From positions 1-49,427 of the forward strand of contig NZ_AJHJ01000036.1 of assembly GCF_000257645.1 (NCBI RefSeq): a stretch of 49,427 nucleotides of DNA, in the 5' to 3' direction. This document shows positions 1 through 11,057 of this stretch, one piece after another. The position numbers and the translations under genes were made by a program. The notes under the pieces were generated by a model that saw only the letters and a list, made by a program, of their open reading frames with translations, was not told the origin of the DNA and did not search any database. Position 1 is the first letter of the stretch, and each line of letters starts with the position of its first letter. This stretch comes from Serratia sp. M24T3. Its GTDB lineage: Bacteria; Pseudomonadota; Gammaproteobacteria; Enterobacterales; Enterobacteriaceae.

Positions 1-148
1 TAGCGGCTTTTTTGTCTTTGCTTACCGATTTTTCGACACTGGTCGAGGTCGTAGCTTTAGCCGCGCTTTCTGTCGCAGCCTGCACGCTTAACGGCATAAC
101 TGCGAGTCCCAAAGCTAGTGTCAGGGTAGTGATTGATAGTTTTTTCAT
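1..148 (-). CDS. ComEA/YbaV-like exported protein, N-terminal fragment
   Basis: This is a reading frame starting at ATG 148 and running off the left edge of the window, so only about 49 residues are visible. It opens with a clear Sec signal peptide: MKK, a hydrophobic core, then a likely cleavage after VQA. A low-complexity Ala/Ser/Thr/Lys stretch follows. A strong GGAGG ribosome-binding site lies just upstream (about 158-162). In E. coli the gene after ppiD in this direction is ybaV, which encodes a small helix-hairpin-helix ComEA-family protein. The assignment rests on position and the signal peptide, because the helix-hairpin-helix domain lies outside the window. Confidence 0.65.
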   Translation of the reverse strand, partial: MKKLSITTLTLALGLAVMPLSVQAATESAAKATTSTSVEKSVSKDKKAA

Positions 149-230
149 GCTGTAATCCTCCGTGTTGTTGACAGCACGGACAGAGTGTCGCAATGGGAAT
201 TGAATAACAAACGGCAGAAGTCAGAAATGG

Positions 231-250
231 AAAAGGCCGCGAAAGCGGCC
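231..250 (-). terminator. Terminator after ppiD
   Basis: The stem GGCCGC-gaaa-GCGGCC (235-250) is followed on the minus strand by a short T-run. It sits 50 nt past the ppiD stop and upstream of the ybaV-like start. Confidence 0.7.
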
Positions 251-299
251 TTTAGGTATTGCAGAGTGTTGCACTCAGGCTCCGTGAAGCCTCGCAAAT

Positions 300-2180
300 T
301 TACTGATTCTGCGCGGCAGCACCATACTTCACTTTTGCCTGATGGCGCAGACTAGCTAACAGCGCATCAAAGGTATTGTTGGAAGAAGTCTGTTGCAACT
401 GCTGAGCAAATTGACTGGCTTCAGCATCAGGTAATTTGCCCTGAGTGACTGCCGTCAACTTAATCAGAACCGTATTGCCATTGTTGTCCTGAGAAATTCC
501 GTAGCTTGGTTTGTCTGCAGTCGCCTGTGGCAATGCATAAACATTTTGCTCGAAATCTGACGGCTGGGCAGTACGCTGTACTTTTTGTACGCCGCCGAAA
601 CTGACACCGGCGGCTTTCAGTGCATCATCGCCTTTGCCTTCTTTCAGTGCCACCAACAATTTTTGCGCATCGATACGAGCCTGATCGGCTGCTTTCTGGC
701 GTTTCACCAAGGTCGCTACCTGATCTTTCACTTCGGCGAATGGCTTGATACCGGCCGCTTTATGAGAGTCAACGCGAACGACGAAGGCACGGTCACCATC
801 AACGGTAATGACGTCGGAATTGCTGCCTGGCGCGTTGTCATGGCCGAGCAGTGAACCGTCAAATAGCACCTGATCTACTGGCTTGAAGTTAATAGCTGCA
901 GGGATATTCTGCTGAGTAAACCAGTCGGTATGCGCAGCCTGAGTTCCGGCGGCTTTCTCGGCAGATGCCAGAGATTCGTTGTCGTTGCTCGCAGCATCGC
1001 TAACTTTCTGCTGAAGTGCATAGTAAGCATCCAGCGCTTTCTCTTGCTTGAGCTTGTCTACAATACCGTCGTGCACCTGAGCCAGCGGTTTTACCTGCTC
1101 TGGCACGATATCAACCAGACGCAGAATGAAGTAACCGCTGTCGGATTTGATTACACCAGCGGTCTGGCCTTTGGTGGTCAAGTTAGCGCTTTTGAATTCT
1201 GGCAGCGTGGTTTCTGGCTCCATCCAACCCAAATCACCGCCCTTCTTGCCACTAAGGGTATCGATAGACTTGGTTTTTGCCAGCTCGGCAAAATCGGCAC
1301 CACTTTTCAGCTGAGTGTCGATAGCCTGGGCATCGGCCTGATCTTTAGCCACAATAACGCTGTAACGACGGCGTTCCGGCTGGCCAAATTCGCTTTTATG
1401 CTGGTCATAGTAAGCCTCGACATCCGCATCGGTGACCTGAATCTTGCCCTGCATCGCTGCCGCATCCATTTCGATGTAGCTAACTTTCATTTGTTCTGGA
1501 GCAACAAACTGCTCTTTGTGCTGGTCGTAGAAAGCCTGTAATTCGCTGTCGCTCGCCTGCTGTTTGGCAGCGAGAGTGTCAGTGTCGAAAGTTGCCGTGT
1601 GGACATCGCGCTCCTGCAGCACCAGCTCGGCCATGGATTTGGTTTCAACCGGCAGCACGAAATCAGAATCGCCATAAGCCTGAGCTAACTGTTGGCTGAC
1701 CAGCTGCTTCTTCATCAGCTGTGCGAAGTTATCCGCGGTATAACCCATACCCTGCACGGTTTGCAGATATTTGGCATTATCAAAACGATTGTTGGTCTGG
1801 AACTGAGGAGTGGCCAGAATCGCATCTTTGATTTGCTGATCACTCACGGTCACGCCCAATTTTTGTGAGTACTGCTCGAGAAGGGTGACGTCAATCAGGT
1901 TGTTAAGTGACTGCTGACGCAGTTGCTGCATGTAACCTTCGCTACCGGCTAGCGCAGCGAACTGGTCACCAAGCTGCTGCTGCAAACGGCTGCGCTGATT
2001 CTGAACAGCGTCGTCAAGCTGTGCACGGCTGATTTCCTGGCCGTTTACTTTCGCCGCATAGTCGCTAGACCCACCGATTAAGTAATTGCCAACACCGGTC
2101 AAAACAAAAGATAAAACGATCAGACCAAGAATGATTTTGAGCACGACGTGATTAGCTGCCGCGCGTAAGTTGTCCATCAT
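300..2180 (-). CDS. ppiD: Periplasmic folding chaperone PpiD (SurA/parvulin-like)
   Basis: This 626-aa protein (E. coli 623) has the PpiD architecture. A short cytoplasmic N-terminus beginning MMDNLRAAAN is followed by one transmembrane anchor (about residues 13-33). The remainder is a large periplasmic region with a central parvulin-type domain (about 265-360, around GGDLGWMEPET). PpiD is anchored at the periplasmic side of the SecYEG translocon and helps newly exported outer-membrane proteins fold. Its parvulin domain is considered catalytically poor in E. coli. The gene follows hupB as in E. coli but is separated from it by a terminator, so it has its own leader of about 200 nt. Confidence 0.97.
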   Translation of the reverse strand: MMDNLRAAANHVVLKIILGLIVLSFVLTGVGNYLIGGSSDYAAKVNGQEISRAQLDDAVQNQRSRLQQQLGDQFAALAGSEGYMQQLRQQSLNNLIDVTLLEQYSQKLGVTVSDQQIKDAILATPQFQTNNRFDNAKYLQTVQGMGYTADNFAQLMKKQLVSQQLAQAYGDSDFVLPVETKSMAELVLQERDVHTATFDTDTLAAKQQASDSELQAFYDQHKEQFVAPEQMKVSYIEMDAAAMQGKIQVTDADVEAYYDQHKSEFGQPERRRYSVIVAKDQADAQAIDTQLKSGADFAELAKTKSIDTLSGKKGGDLGWMEPETTLPEFKSANLTTKGQTAGVIKSDSGYFILRLVDIVPEQVKPLAQVHDGIVDKLKQEKALDAYYALQQKVSDAASNDNESLASAEKAAGTQAAHTDWFTQQNIPAAINFKPVDQVLFDGSLLGHDNAPGSNSDVITVDGDRAFVVRVDSHKAAGIKPFAEVKDQVATLVKRQKAADQARIDAQKLLVALKEGKGDDALKAAGVSFGGVQKVQRTAQPSDFEQNVYALPQATADKPSYGISQDNNGNTVLIKLTAVTQGKLPDAEASQFAQQLQQTSSNNTFDALLASLRHQAKVKYGAAAQNQ

Positions 2181-2251
2181 AGTGAAGCAACACTCCGCTG
2201 TATTTGGGGTTTAAAACTTGGGCTGCGTGGATGATACCAACGATCCCTGTG

Positions 2252-2267
2252 ACACCCTTCAGGGTGT
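2252..2267. other. Small palindrome in the ppiD leader
   Basis: ACACCCT-tc-AGGGTGT is a perfect 7-bp inverted repeat with a 2-nt centre, in the hupB-ppiD gap about 70 nt before ppiD. It could be an operator or an mRNA hairpin; no role is evident. Confidence 0.35.
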
Positions 2268-2383
2268 TGCACAATAAACTGCGTGTTTACACTGACACTT
2301 CGTTTCGAGTGGTGTTCAAAAGAATCACTGTTAACAGGCAATGTCTAAAACATGAGCCACTCTGCGTGCTGGCTCGCAAAAGT

Positions 2384-2409
2384 AAAAAAAGCGCATCTCC
2401 AAGATGCGC
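2384..2409 (-). terminator. Terminator of hupB
   Basis: GCGCATCT-nnn-AGATGCGC is followed on the minus strand by seven Ts. It lies about 50 nt past the hupB stop and is a textbook intrinsic terminator. Confidence 0.88.
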
Positions 2410-2457
2410 CTTATATATTACCTTACCAACCCTGTGACGTCAGGTTATTGTTAGTAA

Positions 2458-2733
2458 TTATCCGTTTACCGCATCTTTCAAAGATTTACCTGCGCGGAAG
2501 CCAGGTACTTTGGCAGCCGGAATACTGATTTCTTTACCGGTTTGCGGGTTACGGCCAGTGCGAGCAGAGCGCTCACGAACTGCAAAAGTACCGAATCCTA
2601 CCAGTGCAACTTCTTCCCCGGCTTTCAGAGAATCAGTTACCGATGCAAGCACCGCGTCCAGCACACGTCCAGCGGCCGCTTTAGAAATATCCGCACCGGC
2701 TGCAATTTTGTCGATCAGTTGTGACTTATTCAC
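2458..2733 (-). CDS. hupB: DNA-binding protein HU-beta
   Basis: This is a 91-aa histone-like nucleoid protein; the family is about 90 aa. It has the two N-terminal helices ([11 protein letters not shown]), the core [18 protein letters not shown] leading into the beta arm, and the C-terminal helix ending KDAVNG. HU forms homo- or heterodimers with HU-alpha, bends DNA without sequence specificity and compacts the nucleoid. The start is GTG at 2733, as in E. coli, with an AGAGGGGA ribosome-binding site upstream. The gene has its own promoter and terminator between lon and ppiD. Confidence 0.98.
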   Translation of the reverse strand: MNKSQLIDKIAAGADISKAAAGRVLDAVLASVTDSLKAGEEVALVGFGTFAVRERSARTGRNPQTGKEISIPAAKVPGFRAGKSLKDAVNG

Positions 2734-2799
2734 GTTTTCATCCCCTCTTAAAATTCTATCGTCACGCCGAAATTTCCCTACGGACGTGACAGCGCAGCT

Positions 2800-2828
2800 G
2801 TTATATCAAGCTTGTCAGGGGTATGCAA
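2800..2828 (-). promoter_or_regulatory. Sigma-70 promoter of hupB
   Basis: The minus strand reads -35 TTGCAT (2823-2828), 17 nt, then -10 TATAAC (2800-2805), ending about 65 nt before the hupB GTG. Spacing and hexamers fit sigma-70. E. coli hupB has several promoters, so others may exist. Confidence 0.65.
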
Positions 2829-2881
2829 GCTACCCAGAAACCGTTGCCCCCGTCTGACATGGCTTACTAACTTAACGGCAC

Positions 2882-2917
2882 AAAAAAAAGCTGGCAAGTA
2901 GGAATTCACTTGCCAGC
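2882..2917 (-). terminator. Terminator of lon
   Basis: The perfect 10-bp stem GCTGGCAAGT/ACTTGCCAGC is followed on the minus strand by eight Ts. It lies 34 nt past the lon stop. Confidence 0.92.
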
Positions 2918-2950
2918 CTCAGTTTTACTTACACTTTATGCATCAGGTCA

Positions 2951-5305
2951 CTATTTCGCAGCGACAGGCAGTGCACCAAACGCTGGATTTTGCAGCGCAA
3001 AGTTCAATACGTCATCGATACGCTTGACCGGATGAATCTCCAGATCTGCTAATACGTTGTCTGGGATCTCTTCCAGATCGCGTTTGTTATCGTCCGGGAT
3101 CAACACCACTTTGATACCACCGCGATGTGCGGCCAACAGTTTTTCTTTCAGGCCACCGATTGGCAATACCAAACCACGCAAGGTTATCTCGCCAGTCATT
3201 GCAACATCGGCACGCACCGGGTTACCGGTCAGGCAAGAAACCAGCGCGGTACACATTGCAATACCGGCACTTGGACCGTCTTTCGGCGTCGCCCCTTCTG
3301 GTACGTGAACGTGAATATCACGTTTTTCGTAGAAGTCAGGGTTAATACCCAGCTTGTCTGCACGCGCGCGAACCACTGTCAAGGCAGCCTGAATCGACTC
3401 TTGCATCACTTCACCCAATGAACCGGTGTAGGTCAGCTTGCCTTTGCCCGGAACACAGGCGGTTTCAATGGTCAGTAACTCGCCGCCCACTTCGGTCCAC
3501 GCCAGGCCAGTGACCTGTCCTACGCGGTTTTCAGTGTCAGCACGGCCGTAATCAACCTTCTGCACGCCCAGATAGTCTTTAAGGTTATCGCCATTAATGA
3601 CGATGTGCTTCAGGGTCTTGTCCAGCAGCAGTTGTTTAACTGCTTTGCGGCACAGCTTGGAAATTTCACGTTCCAGGCTACGCACGCCGGCTTCACGGGT
3701 GTAGAAGCGAATAATGCCGATAATCGCGCTGTCTTCAACCGTCAGCTCGTTTTTCTTCAGCGCGTTACGCTCGATCTGTTTTGGCAACAGGTGCTGTTTG
3801 GCAATGTTCAGCTTTTCGTCTTCGGTGTAGCCCGACAAACGAATGACTTCCATACGGTCAAGCAGCGGTGCCGGTATGTTCATCGAGTTAGAGGTCGCGA
3901 CAAACATCACGTCCGACAAATCGTAGTCGACTTCCAGATAGTGGTCGTTAAAGGCCACGTTCTGTTCTGGATCAAGTACTTCCAGTAAAGCCGATGCCGG
4001 ATCGCCACGCATGTCGGAAGACATTTTGTCGATTTCATCAAGCAGGAACAGTGGGTTCTTAACGCCAACTTTCGCCATTTTCTGGATCAGTTTGCCTGGC
4101 ATAGAACCGATATAGGTACGACGGTGACCGCGAATTTCCGCTTCGTCACGCACGCCACCCAGTGCCATACGCACATATTCACGACCGGTTGCGCGAGCAA
4201 TGGACTGCCCCAGAGAGGTTTTACCCACACCCGGAGGCCCTACCAGACAAAGGATCGGCCCTTTGATTTTGCTGACGCGCGTCTGCACTGCGAGGTACTC
4301 GAGGATACGGTCTTTCACCCGCTCCAGACCAAAGTGGTCGGTATCCAGTACCTCCTGCGCCTTACGCAGGTCTTTTTTCACTTTACTGCGCGCGTTCCAT
4401 GGCACCTGAAGCATCCAGTCGATGTAACCACGGACTACTGTGGCTTCGGCGGACATTGGTGACATCATTTTCAGCTTTTGCAGCTCGGCTTCTGTTTTTT
4501 CACGCGCGTCTTTTGGCATTTTTGCCGCATCGATTTTGCGTTTCAGCGCTTCATGCTCGTCGGGCGCGTCGTCCATCTCGCCCAACTCTTTCTGAATAGC
4601 TTTCATTTGCTCATTCAGATAGTACTCGCGCTGGCTTTTTTCCATCTGTTTTTTGACGCGATTGCGGATACGTTTCTCAACCTGTAACAGGTCGATTTCC
4701 GATTCCATCATCGCCATCAGGTATTCCAGACGTTCGGTAATATCGAACATCTCGAGCACCGACTGTTTGTCGACCAGCTTCAATGGCATATGCGCAGCGA
4801 TAGTATCCGCCAGGCGTGCCGCGTCTTCGATGCTGTTCAGTGAAGTCAGGACTTCCGGCGGGATTTTTTTGTTCAGCTTGATATAACCTTCAAACTGATT
4901 AATAGCCGTACGTACCAGAACTTCCTGCTCACGCTCGTCAACCGCTGGCGATTCCAGGTATTCGGCCTGGGCAGCAAAGTGTTCACCGCTGTCGGACAGT
5001 GTCGTGATGCGGGCGCGCTGTAAACCTTCAACCAGAACTTTGACGGTTCCATCTGGAAGTTTAAGCATCTGTAAAATAGAGGCTACGGTGCCCACTGAGA
5101 ACAAATCGTTGATACCAGGCTCATCCGTCGAGGCCTCTTTTTGCGCAACGAGCATGATTTTTTTATCATTGTCCATTGCCGCTTCAAGACAGCGAATCGA
5201 TTTCTCCCGGCCAACGAACAGCGGGATCACCATGTGCGGATAAACCACCACATCGCGCAGAGGCAATACGGGGATTTCTATGCGTTCGGAACGCTCAGGG
5301 TTCAT
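2951..5305 (-). CDS. lon: ATP-dependent serine protease Lon
   Basis: This 784-aa protein has exactly the E. coli length. The order is an N-terminal LON substrate-binding domain with coiled coil (1-300), an AAA+ module with Walker A GPPGVGKT (about 356-363) and Walker B FLLDEIDK, and a C-terminal protease domain. The catalytic Ser lies in PKDGPSAG and the Lys in the following TGEITLRG...GGLKEK region (S679/K722 by E. coli numbering). Cytosolic hexameric Lon degrades misfolded proteins and regulators such as SulA and RcsA. The start ATG 5305 has the ribosome-binding site AAGAGAGAG. A sigma-32 promoter precedes it, matching its heat-shock role beside clpXP. Confidence 0.99.
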   Translation of the reverse strand: MNPERSERIEIPVLPLRDVVVYPHMVIPLFVGREKSIRCLEAAMDNDKKIMLVAQKEASTDEPGINDLFSVGTVASILQMLKLPDGTVKVLVEGLQRARITTLSDSGEHFAAQAEYLESPAVDEREQEVLVRTAINQFEGYIKLNKKIPPEVLTSLNSIEDAARLADTIAAHMPLKLVDKQSVLEMFDITERLEYLMAMMESEIDLLQVEKRIRNRVKKQMEKSQREYYLNEQMKAIQKELGEMDDAPDEHEALKRKIDAAKMPKDAREKTEAELQKLKMMSPMSAEATVVRGYIDWMLQVPWNARSKVKKDLRKAQEVLDTDHFGLERVKDRILEYLAVQTRVSKIKGPILCLVGPPGVGKTSLGQSIARATGREYVRMALGGVRDEAEIRGHRRTYIGSMPGKLIQKMAKVGVKNPLFLLDEIDKMSSDMRGDPASALLEVLDPEQNVAFNDHYLEVDYDLSDVMFVATSNSMNIPAPLLDRMEVIRLSGYTEDEKLNIAKQHLLPKQIERNALKKNELTVEDSAIIGIIRFYTREAGVRSLEREISKLCRKAVKQLLLDKTLKHIVINGDNLKDYLGVQKVDYGRADTENRVGQVTGLAWTEVGGELLTIETACVPGKGKLTYTGSLGEVMQESIQAALTVVRARADKLGINPDFYEKRDIHVHVPEGATPKDGPSAGIAMCTALVSCLTGNPVRADVAMTGEITLRGLVLPIGGLKEKLLAAHRGGIKVVLIPDDNKRDLEEIPDNVLADLEIHPVKRIDDVLNFALQNPAFGALPVAAK

Positions 5306-5390
5306 AGAGCTCTCTCTTAGTTTAGCTTCCGCCAGGTTAAGGAAATCTCGTGAAACACGAGTCAGCGGGTTTCAGCAAGTAGTTAACTGA

Positions 5391-5420
5391 GTATATGGGG
5401 ATGAATATCTGACATTCAAC
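5391..5420 (-). promoter_or_regulatory. Sigma-32 heat-shock promoter of lon
   Basis: The minus strand has GTTGAATGTC (5411-5420), then 10 nt, then CCCCATATAC (5391-5400). This fits the sigma-32 pattern (TTGAA-like -35, CCCCAT-like -10) and has the same 10-10-10 arrangement I recall for the E. coli lon promoter. It lies about 85 nt before the lon start. Confidence 0.82.
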
Positions 5421-5435
5421 GACAAGAATGCGAGG

Positions 5436-5465
5436 AAAAAAAATGGGGGAAAAAATCCCCCATTT
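5436..5465 (-). terminator. Terminator of clpX
   Basis: The 9-bp stem AAATGGGGG/CCCCCATTT (5441-5465) is followed on the minus strand by a T-run. It lies 30 nt past the clpX stop and separates clpX from the lon promoter. Confidence 0.9.
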
Positions 5466-5494
5466 CTCCACTAAACGTCTGTAAAGCTGGCTAT

Positions 5495-6769
<1,275 letters not shown>

Positions 6770-6915
6770 CAGTAAACCTCTTCTTTAATCTTTGTCCCGC
6801 GGACAACTCACGGCGGTACGACCATTTAACCCAACAGACATGTCACTCACTGACGCACACATGCTGATGTCTATTGAACAATTCACTCATACATTGTGCC
6901 TTGGGTAAAGCATTG

Positions 6916-6935
6916 GGCGGCGATTTATCGCCGCC
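6916..6935. other. Hairpin in the clpP-clpX gap
   Basis: GGCGGCGAT-tt-ATCGCCGCC is a GC-rich 9-bp inverted repeat with a 2-nt centre, about 60 nt past the clpP stop. It has no T-run on either side, so it is more likely an intercistronic mRNA structure or weak attenuator than a full terminator. Confidence 0.5.
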
Positions 6936-6994
6936 GCACAAAAACGTCGGTATGAGTTTAACTATAGACCATCGCGCCAGCAGAAAATTGCCTG

Positions 6995-7624
6995 TTAGAG
7001 TTCGCCGCGATGAGTCATTACTTTATCCACTAAGCCATACTCTACAGCTTCACTGGCTGACAGGAAACGATCTCGCTCAGTGTCACGCTCTATTTCTTCA
7101 AGAGATTTGCCCGTATGTTGCGCCATCAGCGTGTTCATGCGGTTTTTCACTTTCAGGATTTCTCTGGCGTGAATGTCGATATCGGTTGCCTGGCCCTGGA
7201 AACCGCCCAGCGGCTGGTGAATCATCACGCGTGAGTTTGGCAGCGCGTAACGTTTGCCTTTAGCACCGGCGGTCAGCAGGAATGAGCCCATTGAACAGGC
7301 CTGGCCCATACAAATAGTGCTGACATCAGGCTTGATGAACTGCATGGTGTCATAGATTGACATCCCTGCGGTGATCACACCGCCCGGAGAGTTGATATAA
7401 AGATAGATATCTTTCTCTGGGTTTTCGGCTTCCAGAAACAGCATCTGGGCCACAATCAGGTTAGCCATATGGTCTTCAACCTGGCCAGTCAGGAAGATGA
7501 TACGTTCCTTTAACAGGCGGGAAAAAATATCGTAAGAGCGCTCACCGCGTGAAGTCTGCTCTACAACCATCGGTACTAAGGCCATGTTTGGCGCAAATTG
7601 TTCTCTTTCACCACTGTATGACAT
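6995..7624 (-). CDS. clpP: ClpP, serine peptidase subunit of ClpXP/ClpAP
   Basis: This is a 209-aa protein (E. coli 207) with the catalytic triad in place: Ser111 in GQACSMGSF, His136 in VMIHQPLGG, and Asp185 in DTERDRF. ClpP forms a double heptameric barrel that degrades polypeptides threaded in by ClpX or ClpA. The first residues before MALVPMV correspond to the propeptide that E. coli ClpP removes. The start ATG 7624 has a TAGGAGA ribosome-binding site. The gene is preceded by a sigma-32 promoter and lies between tig and clpX as in other enterobacteria. Confidence 0.99.
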   Translation of the reverse strand: MSYSGEREQFAPNMALVPMVVEQTSRGERSYDIFSRLLKERIIFLTGQVEDHMANLIVAQMLFLEAENPEKDIYLYINSPGGVITAGMSIYDTMQFIKPDVSTICMGQACSMGSFLLTAGAKGKRYALPNSRVMIHQPLGGFQGQATDIDIHAREILKVKNRMNTLMAQHTGKSLEEIERDTERDRFLSASEAVEYGLVDKVMTHRGEL

Positions 7625-7781
7625 AACCGTCTCCTAATAGAATTCTCTTTAGCGCGAGTTGAAACCGATTCTACTTGAGATAAGCGATGATGACTATGCT
7701 CAAGCGGCCAAGTCGCCACATACACGGCTGACGGTGGTTATCAGTCAGAAGCTAACAGCAAAGTTACCCTTGTAGCACTAG

Positions 7782-7811
7782 ACAATTGGGGAGAGAGCGC
7801 AAGATTTCAAG
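7782..7811 (-). promoter_or_regulatory. Sigma-32 heat-shock promoter of clpP(X)
   Basis: The minus strand reads CTTGAA (7806-7811), 14 nt, then CCCCAATTG ending at about 7783. This fits the sigma-32 consensus CTTGAA-N14-CCCCATNT very closely. It lies about 160 nt before the clpP start. The rest of the 440-nt tig-clpP gap holds the tig terminator and no gene I can see. Confidence 0.8.
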
Positions 7812-7980
7812 CCTTGCGACGAATTCTTTTGCTTACCTTAACCATTAAGTCAGCAAATAGCTCACTTATTGTGCTGACCGGCTTTTTTCGGTTATCACTC
7901 TGATAAATATAGCGCAACGTCCCTTAAATATAGAGCAGTCGCTATCTAAAAAACCAGTCCAAAGCCAGAATAGGCAAAAT

Positions 7981-8008
7981 AAAAAAGCCCGTAGCGCAAA
8001 CTACGGGC
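7981..8008 (-). terminator. Terminator of tig
   Basis: The stem GCCCGTAG/CTACGGGC is followed on the minus strand by six Ts, 57 nt past the tig stop. Confidence 0.92.
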
Positions 8009-8064
8009 TTTCAAGACCTCATCGACTCGCTCCATTAAAGGGACGGGGGATGATCTCTGGACAA

Positions 8065-9369
8065 TTAAGCCTGAGTGGTCTGGTTCATCAGCTCGGTAAA
8101 GGTCGTGGCTTTTTCAGTCACTTTAGCTTTGGACAGCAGGGTTTCGACGGCTTGTTCTTCCAGCGCGACGTTACGCATGTTGTTCATCAGCTCTTTATTT
8201 TTGCTGTAGAACTCAACAACTTCTGATGGATCTTCGTAAGCGGAAGCCATTTCTTCGATCAGCGCTTTAACGCGATCTTCGTCAGCTTTCAGTTCGTGCT
8301 GGCTGATAACTTCGCCCAGCAACAGACCAACAACAACGCGACGCTTGGCTTGCTCTTCGAACAGCTCACGTGGCAGTTCCAGGGCTTGCTTCTCGTTGCC
8401 GCCGAAACGCTGTGCAGCCTGCTGACGCAGAACGTCAACTTCGCTGTCAATCAGGGCAGCCGGCACGTCGATTTCGTTAGCTTTAACCAAGCCTTCGATG
8501 GCCTGAGTCTTGATACGGTTACGCACCGCGCCTTTCAGCTCACGATCCATATTTTTACGCACTTCAGCACGCAGACCGTCTACAGAACCATCAGCCACGC
8601 CGAAACGTTTGATGAATTCTTCAGTCAGTTCTGGCAGAACGCGGGTTTCAACTTTCTTCAGAACGATAGCGAACTTGGCTTCTTTACCTTTCAGGTTTTC
8701 AGCGTGGTAATCTTCCGGGAAGTTTACGTCGATGGTGAATTCTTCACCGGCTTTGTGACCGACCAGACCTTCTTCGAAGCCTGGGATCATGCGGCCCTGG
8801 CCCATAGCCAGTACGAAATCAGAAGCTTTGCCGCCTTCGAATTCTTCACCGTCGATAGAACCAGAGAAATCTACAGTCACGCGATCTTCAGCTTCAACAG
8901 CAGCTTCAGAGTCTTTCCAGTCAGCCTGTTGCTTGCGCAGGGTTTCCAGCATGGTGTCAACATCTGCTTCGTTAACTTCAACAACCGGTTTTTCTACTTC
9001 GATGTTTTCCAGATCTTTCAGTTCTACTTCTGGGTAAACTTCGAATTCAACGGTGAAGTTGAAATCTTCGCCCTGCTTGTATTCGCCTGGAACATAGTTC
9101 GGCGCGCCAGCTGGGTTGATTTTTTCTTTGATGATCGCATCAACAAAGCTGCGTTGCATCATATCGCCCAACACGTCCTGGCGAACGCTTGCGCCGTAAC
9201 GCTGTTCGATAACGTTGTGTGGAACTTTGCCCTTACGGAAGCCGTCGATACGTACAGTTTTAGACGCTTTTGCCAGCTCGCTTTTTACTGCTTTTTCAAT
9301 GCTTTCAGCAGGAACAGTAATAGCGATACGGCGACCAAGGCCTTGAGTGGTTTCAACAGAAACTTGCAT
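8065..9369 (-). CDS. tig: Trigger factor, ribosome-associated chaperone and prolyl isomerase
   Basis: This is a 434-aa protein (E. coli 432). The N-terminal domain carries the ribosome-binding signature GFRKGKVP at 43-50. A central FKBP-type PPIase domain follows (about 160-245), and the C-terminal helical domain forms the chaperone cradle. Trigger factor docks at the ribosomal exit tunnel and shields emerging chains. The start ATG 9369 has GAGG 7 nt upstream. A long open frame on the opposite strand (8296-9654) is a codon-bias shadow of this gene. Confidence 0.99.
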   Translation of the reverse strand: MQVSVETTQGLGRRIAITVPAESIEKAVKSELAKASKTVRIDGFRKGKVPHNVIEQRYGASVRQDVLGDMMQRSFVDAIIKEKINPAGAPNYVPGEYKQGEDFNFTVEFEVYPEVELKDLENIEVEKPVVEVNEADVDTMLETLRKQQADWKDSEAAVEAEDRVTVDFSGSIDGEEFEGGKASDFVLAMGQGRMIPGFEEGLVGHKAGEEFTIDVNFPEDYHAENLKGKEAKFAIVLKKVETRVLPELTEEFIKRFGVADGSVDGLRAEVRKNMDRELKGAVRNRIKTQAIEGLVKANEIDVPAALIDSEVDVLRQQAAQRFGGNEKQALELPRELFEEQAKRRVVVGLLLGEVISQHELKADEDRVKALIEEMASAYEDPSEVVEFYSKNKELMNNMRNVALEEQAVETLLSKAKVTEKATTFTELMNQTTQA

Positions 9370-9492
9370 CTTGTTACCTCAAAAAAATCAAAGTGCTCGG
9401 TCAACCCCGAACCGGGATGCACTGCACTAAGCAGATCCCTGGCTCAGTGTTCGAGGAAGTCCCGAAACCATTCCGGAAAAATAAGACGCGAC

Positions 9493-9521
9493 ATTATAGC
9501 GGCGCAACGGCGGCACGTCGA
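9493..9521 (-). promoter_or_regulatory. Sigma-70 promoter of tig
   Basis: The minus strand has a perfect -10 TATAAT (9493-9498) and a weak -35 TCGACG (9516-9521) at 17-nt spacing. This gives a leader of roughly 115 nt before tig. The 323-nt tig-bolA gap otherwise holds only the bolA terminator. Confidence 0.55.
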
Positions 9522-9563
9522 GGATGCGTGTCTTGAAATCAAAAAAACGCGACATCATCGCCT

Positions 9564-9592
9564 TAAAAACAAAAACGGCCCGCAGGCCGTTT
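9564..9592 (-). terminator. Terminator of bolA
   Basis: The stem AAACGGCC-cgca-GGCCGTTT (9573-9592) is followed on the minus strand by a T-rich tract, about 100 nt past the bolA stop. Confidence 0.8.
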
Positions 9593-9692
9593 CAAAATTC
9601 GCTTCTACTAATACAGCAACTCGGGGGGAAAGTTCCAGAGATACCGTCGATTAATAGCGATTTAGGGTGATTTTTGCAGAAAGATCTCTGTT

Positions 9693-10007
9693 TTATGCAA
9701 GAGTTCCTGCACCACGGCACGGCGGAGATGCCGGAACCGTATCCTGTAACCCTTCCCATTCCTTAAGCGTGTAAGTGTGCAATGCCAGAGCGTGCACGCT
9801 TCCTGCCAATTCTTCCGACAGCACAGAATAAATTGAGCGGTGACGTTGTAAAAAACGCTCGCCTACAAACTTATCGCTTACCAACACCACCTTGAAATGG
9901 CTCTCTGACCCAGCAGGCACGTTGTGGCGATAACTTTCGTCTGTGACATCCAGATGCGTGGGTTCAAACGCAGCTGCCAACTTTGCTTCTATTTGCTCGC
10001 GAATCAT
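9693..10007 (-). CDS. bolA: BolA stress morphogen / transcriptional regulator
   Basis: This is a 104-aa BolA-family protein (E. coli 105) with the class II KH-like fold signature [18 protein letters not shown] and the invariant His in [10 protein letters not shown]. BolA responds to stress and stationary phase, affects cell shape, and forms [2Fe-2S] complexes with monothiol glutaredoxins. I chose ATG 10007 (MIREQIE, as in E. coli) rather than the in-frame ATG 10013. The sequence AAGGAG directly abuts the upstream ATG, leaving proper 6-nt spacing only for the downstream one. It is transcribed divergently from yajG. Confidence 0.96.
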   Translation of the reverse strand: MIREQIEAKLAAAFEPTHLDVTDESYRHNVPAGSESHFKVVLVSDKFVGERFLQRHRSIYSVLSEELAGSVHALALHTYTLKEWEGLQDTVPASPPCRGAGTLA

Positions 10008-10322
10008 AGCCATCTCCTTAAAAACACGTTTTACAGAGAACTGCGCCCAACTATTTCGCCGTCTTACCTTAAATAGTAGGCGGTTTTCTGTTTTATTCTT
10101 TCTTTCAAAAAGAAAATATTACTTATGTGAACAAAAAGGTAGTTTGAGACACAATTTAGTACGCCATAGGGCTAATTTTTTGCTTCTCCGCGATAAATTC
10201 ATCGTTTTAGCGGTCCAATCTCATGGCAAGCCGAATATCCGCAATGCTATGATGCTGCCCATTCTACAATCAAAAAACGTCAAATCCTGACTTTGAAAAG
10301 ATGGAAAATTGAGAACATGAAT
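10008..10322. other. bolA-yajG divergent intergenic region
   Basis: This 315-nt AT-rich region lies between divergent genes. A TATGAT hexamer at about 10248-10253 is a possible -10 for yajG. A short A/T-rich hairpin sits near 10101-10119. I see no gene here. Confidence 0.4.
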
Positions 10323-10901
10323 ATGTTGAAAAAAATCCTTTTCCCTGCACTGGCACTCTTTATGCTTGCAGGCTGTGCTACCAGCAGCAACACCCTGAAC
10401 ATTTCGCCTAAAATCGCCTTGCCTACACAGGACCCATCCCTGATGGGCGTGACCATTAGCATCAATGGTGCCGACGTGCGTCAGGACAAAGCGCTGGCCA
10501 AAGTTAATCGCGACGGACAACTGGTCTCACTGACCCCTTCTCGTGACATGCGTTTCCTGCTGCAAGAAGCGCTGGAAAAACAGATGACCGCTCGCGGCTA
10601 TATGATTGGTCCTGACGGCGCCGTTGACTTGCAAATCGTGGTTAACAAACTGTATGCCGACGTCCAGGAAGGCAACCTGCGTTACAACATCACCACCAAA
10701 GCCGATATCTCTATCATCGCTACTGCGAAAAACGGCAACAAGCAGGTCAAGAACTACAACACCAGCTATAACGTTCAGGGCGCATTCACCGCGACCGATT
10801 CCAAAATCACCAACGTAGTCAATACTGCGCTGGGTGACGTTATCTCTGATATGGCACAGGACACCAGCGTGAGCGACTTTATCAAGGCGAACTCACACTA
10901 A
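10323..10901 (+). CDS. yajG: Uncharacterised lipoprotein YajG
   Basis: This is a 192-aa protein, exactly the E. coli length when started at ATG 10323 (MLKKILFP). It has a lipoprotein signal peptide with the lipobox MLAG-Cys at residues 15-19, then a globular domain with the recognisable stretch QDPSLMGVTISINGADVRQD. It is probably an outer-membrane lipoprotein of unknown function. In-frame ATGs at 10293 and 10317 exist, but the first adds a charged stretch ahead of the signal sequence. It sits upstream of ampG as in E. coli. Confidence 0.93.
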   Translation: MLKKILFPALALFMLAGCATSSNTLNISPKIALPTQDPSLMGVTISINGADVRQDKALAKVNRDGQLVSLTPSRDMRFLLQEALEKQMTARGYMIGPDGAVDLQIVVNKLYADVQEGNLRYNITTKADISIIATAKNGNKQVKNYNTSYNVQGAFTATDSKITNVVNTALGDVISDMAQDTSVSDFIKANSH

Positions 10902-10911
10902 TTCCTGCCCG

Positions 10912-10950
10912 CTTCTGCCCGGCAACTGTCGGGCAGAAGACTTTGATTTT
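10912..10950 (+). terminator. Terminator-like hairpin after yajG
   Basis: The 10-bp stem CTTCTGCCCG/CGGGCAGAAG is followed by a broken T-rich tract (actttgatttt). It may only partly uncouple yajG from ampG. Confidence 0.6.
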
Positions 10951-11057
10951 ACGGTTCCCTTTGGCATTCCCCATCGATTCCCTCCTTTATTATCCGCGTT
11001 TATCCTTTATCATGCCCTTGAGCCCCCTTTTCAACGGCCTGCGGGAATACGGATGCC

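Noticed and set aside
8296-9654. Long open frame on the plus strand opposite tig (about 450 codons)
   Set aside because: It is antisense to trigger factor, has an unusual Phe/Gln/Asn-rich composition typical of the reverse of a codon-biased gene, and has no ribosome-binding site or known domain.
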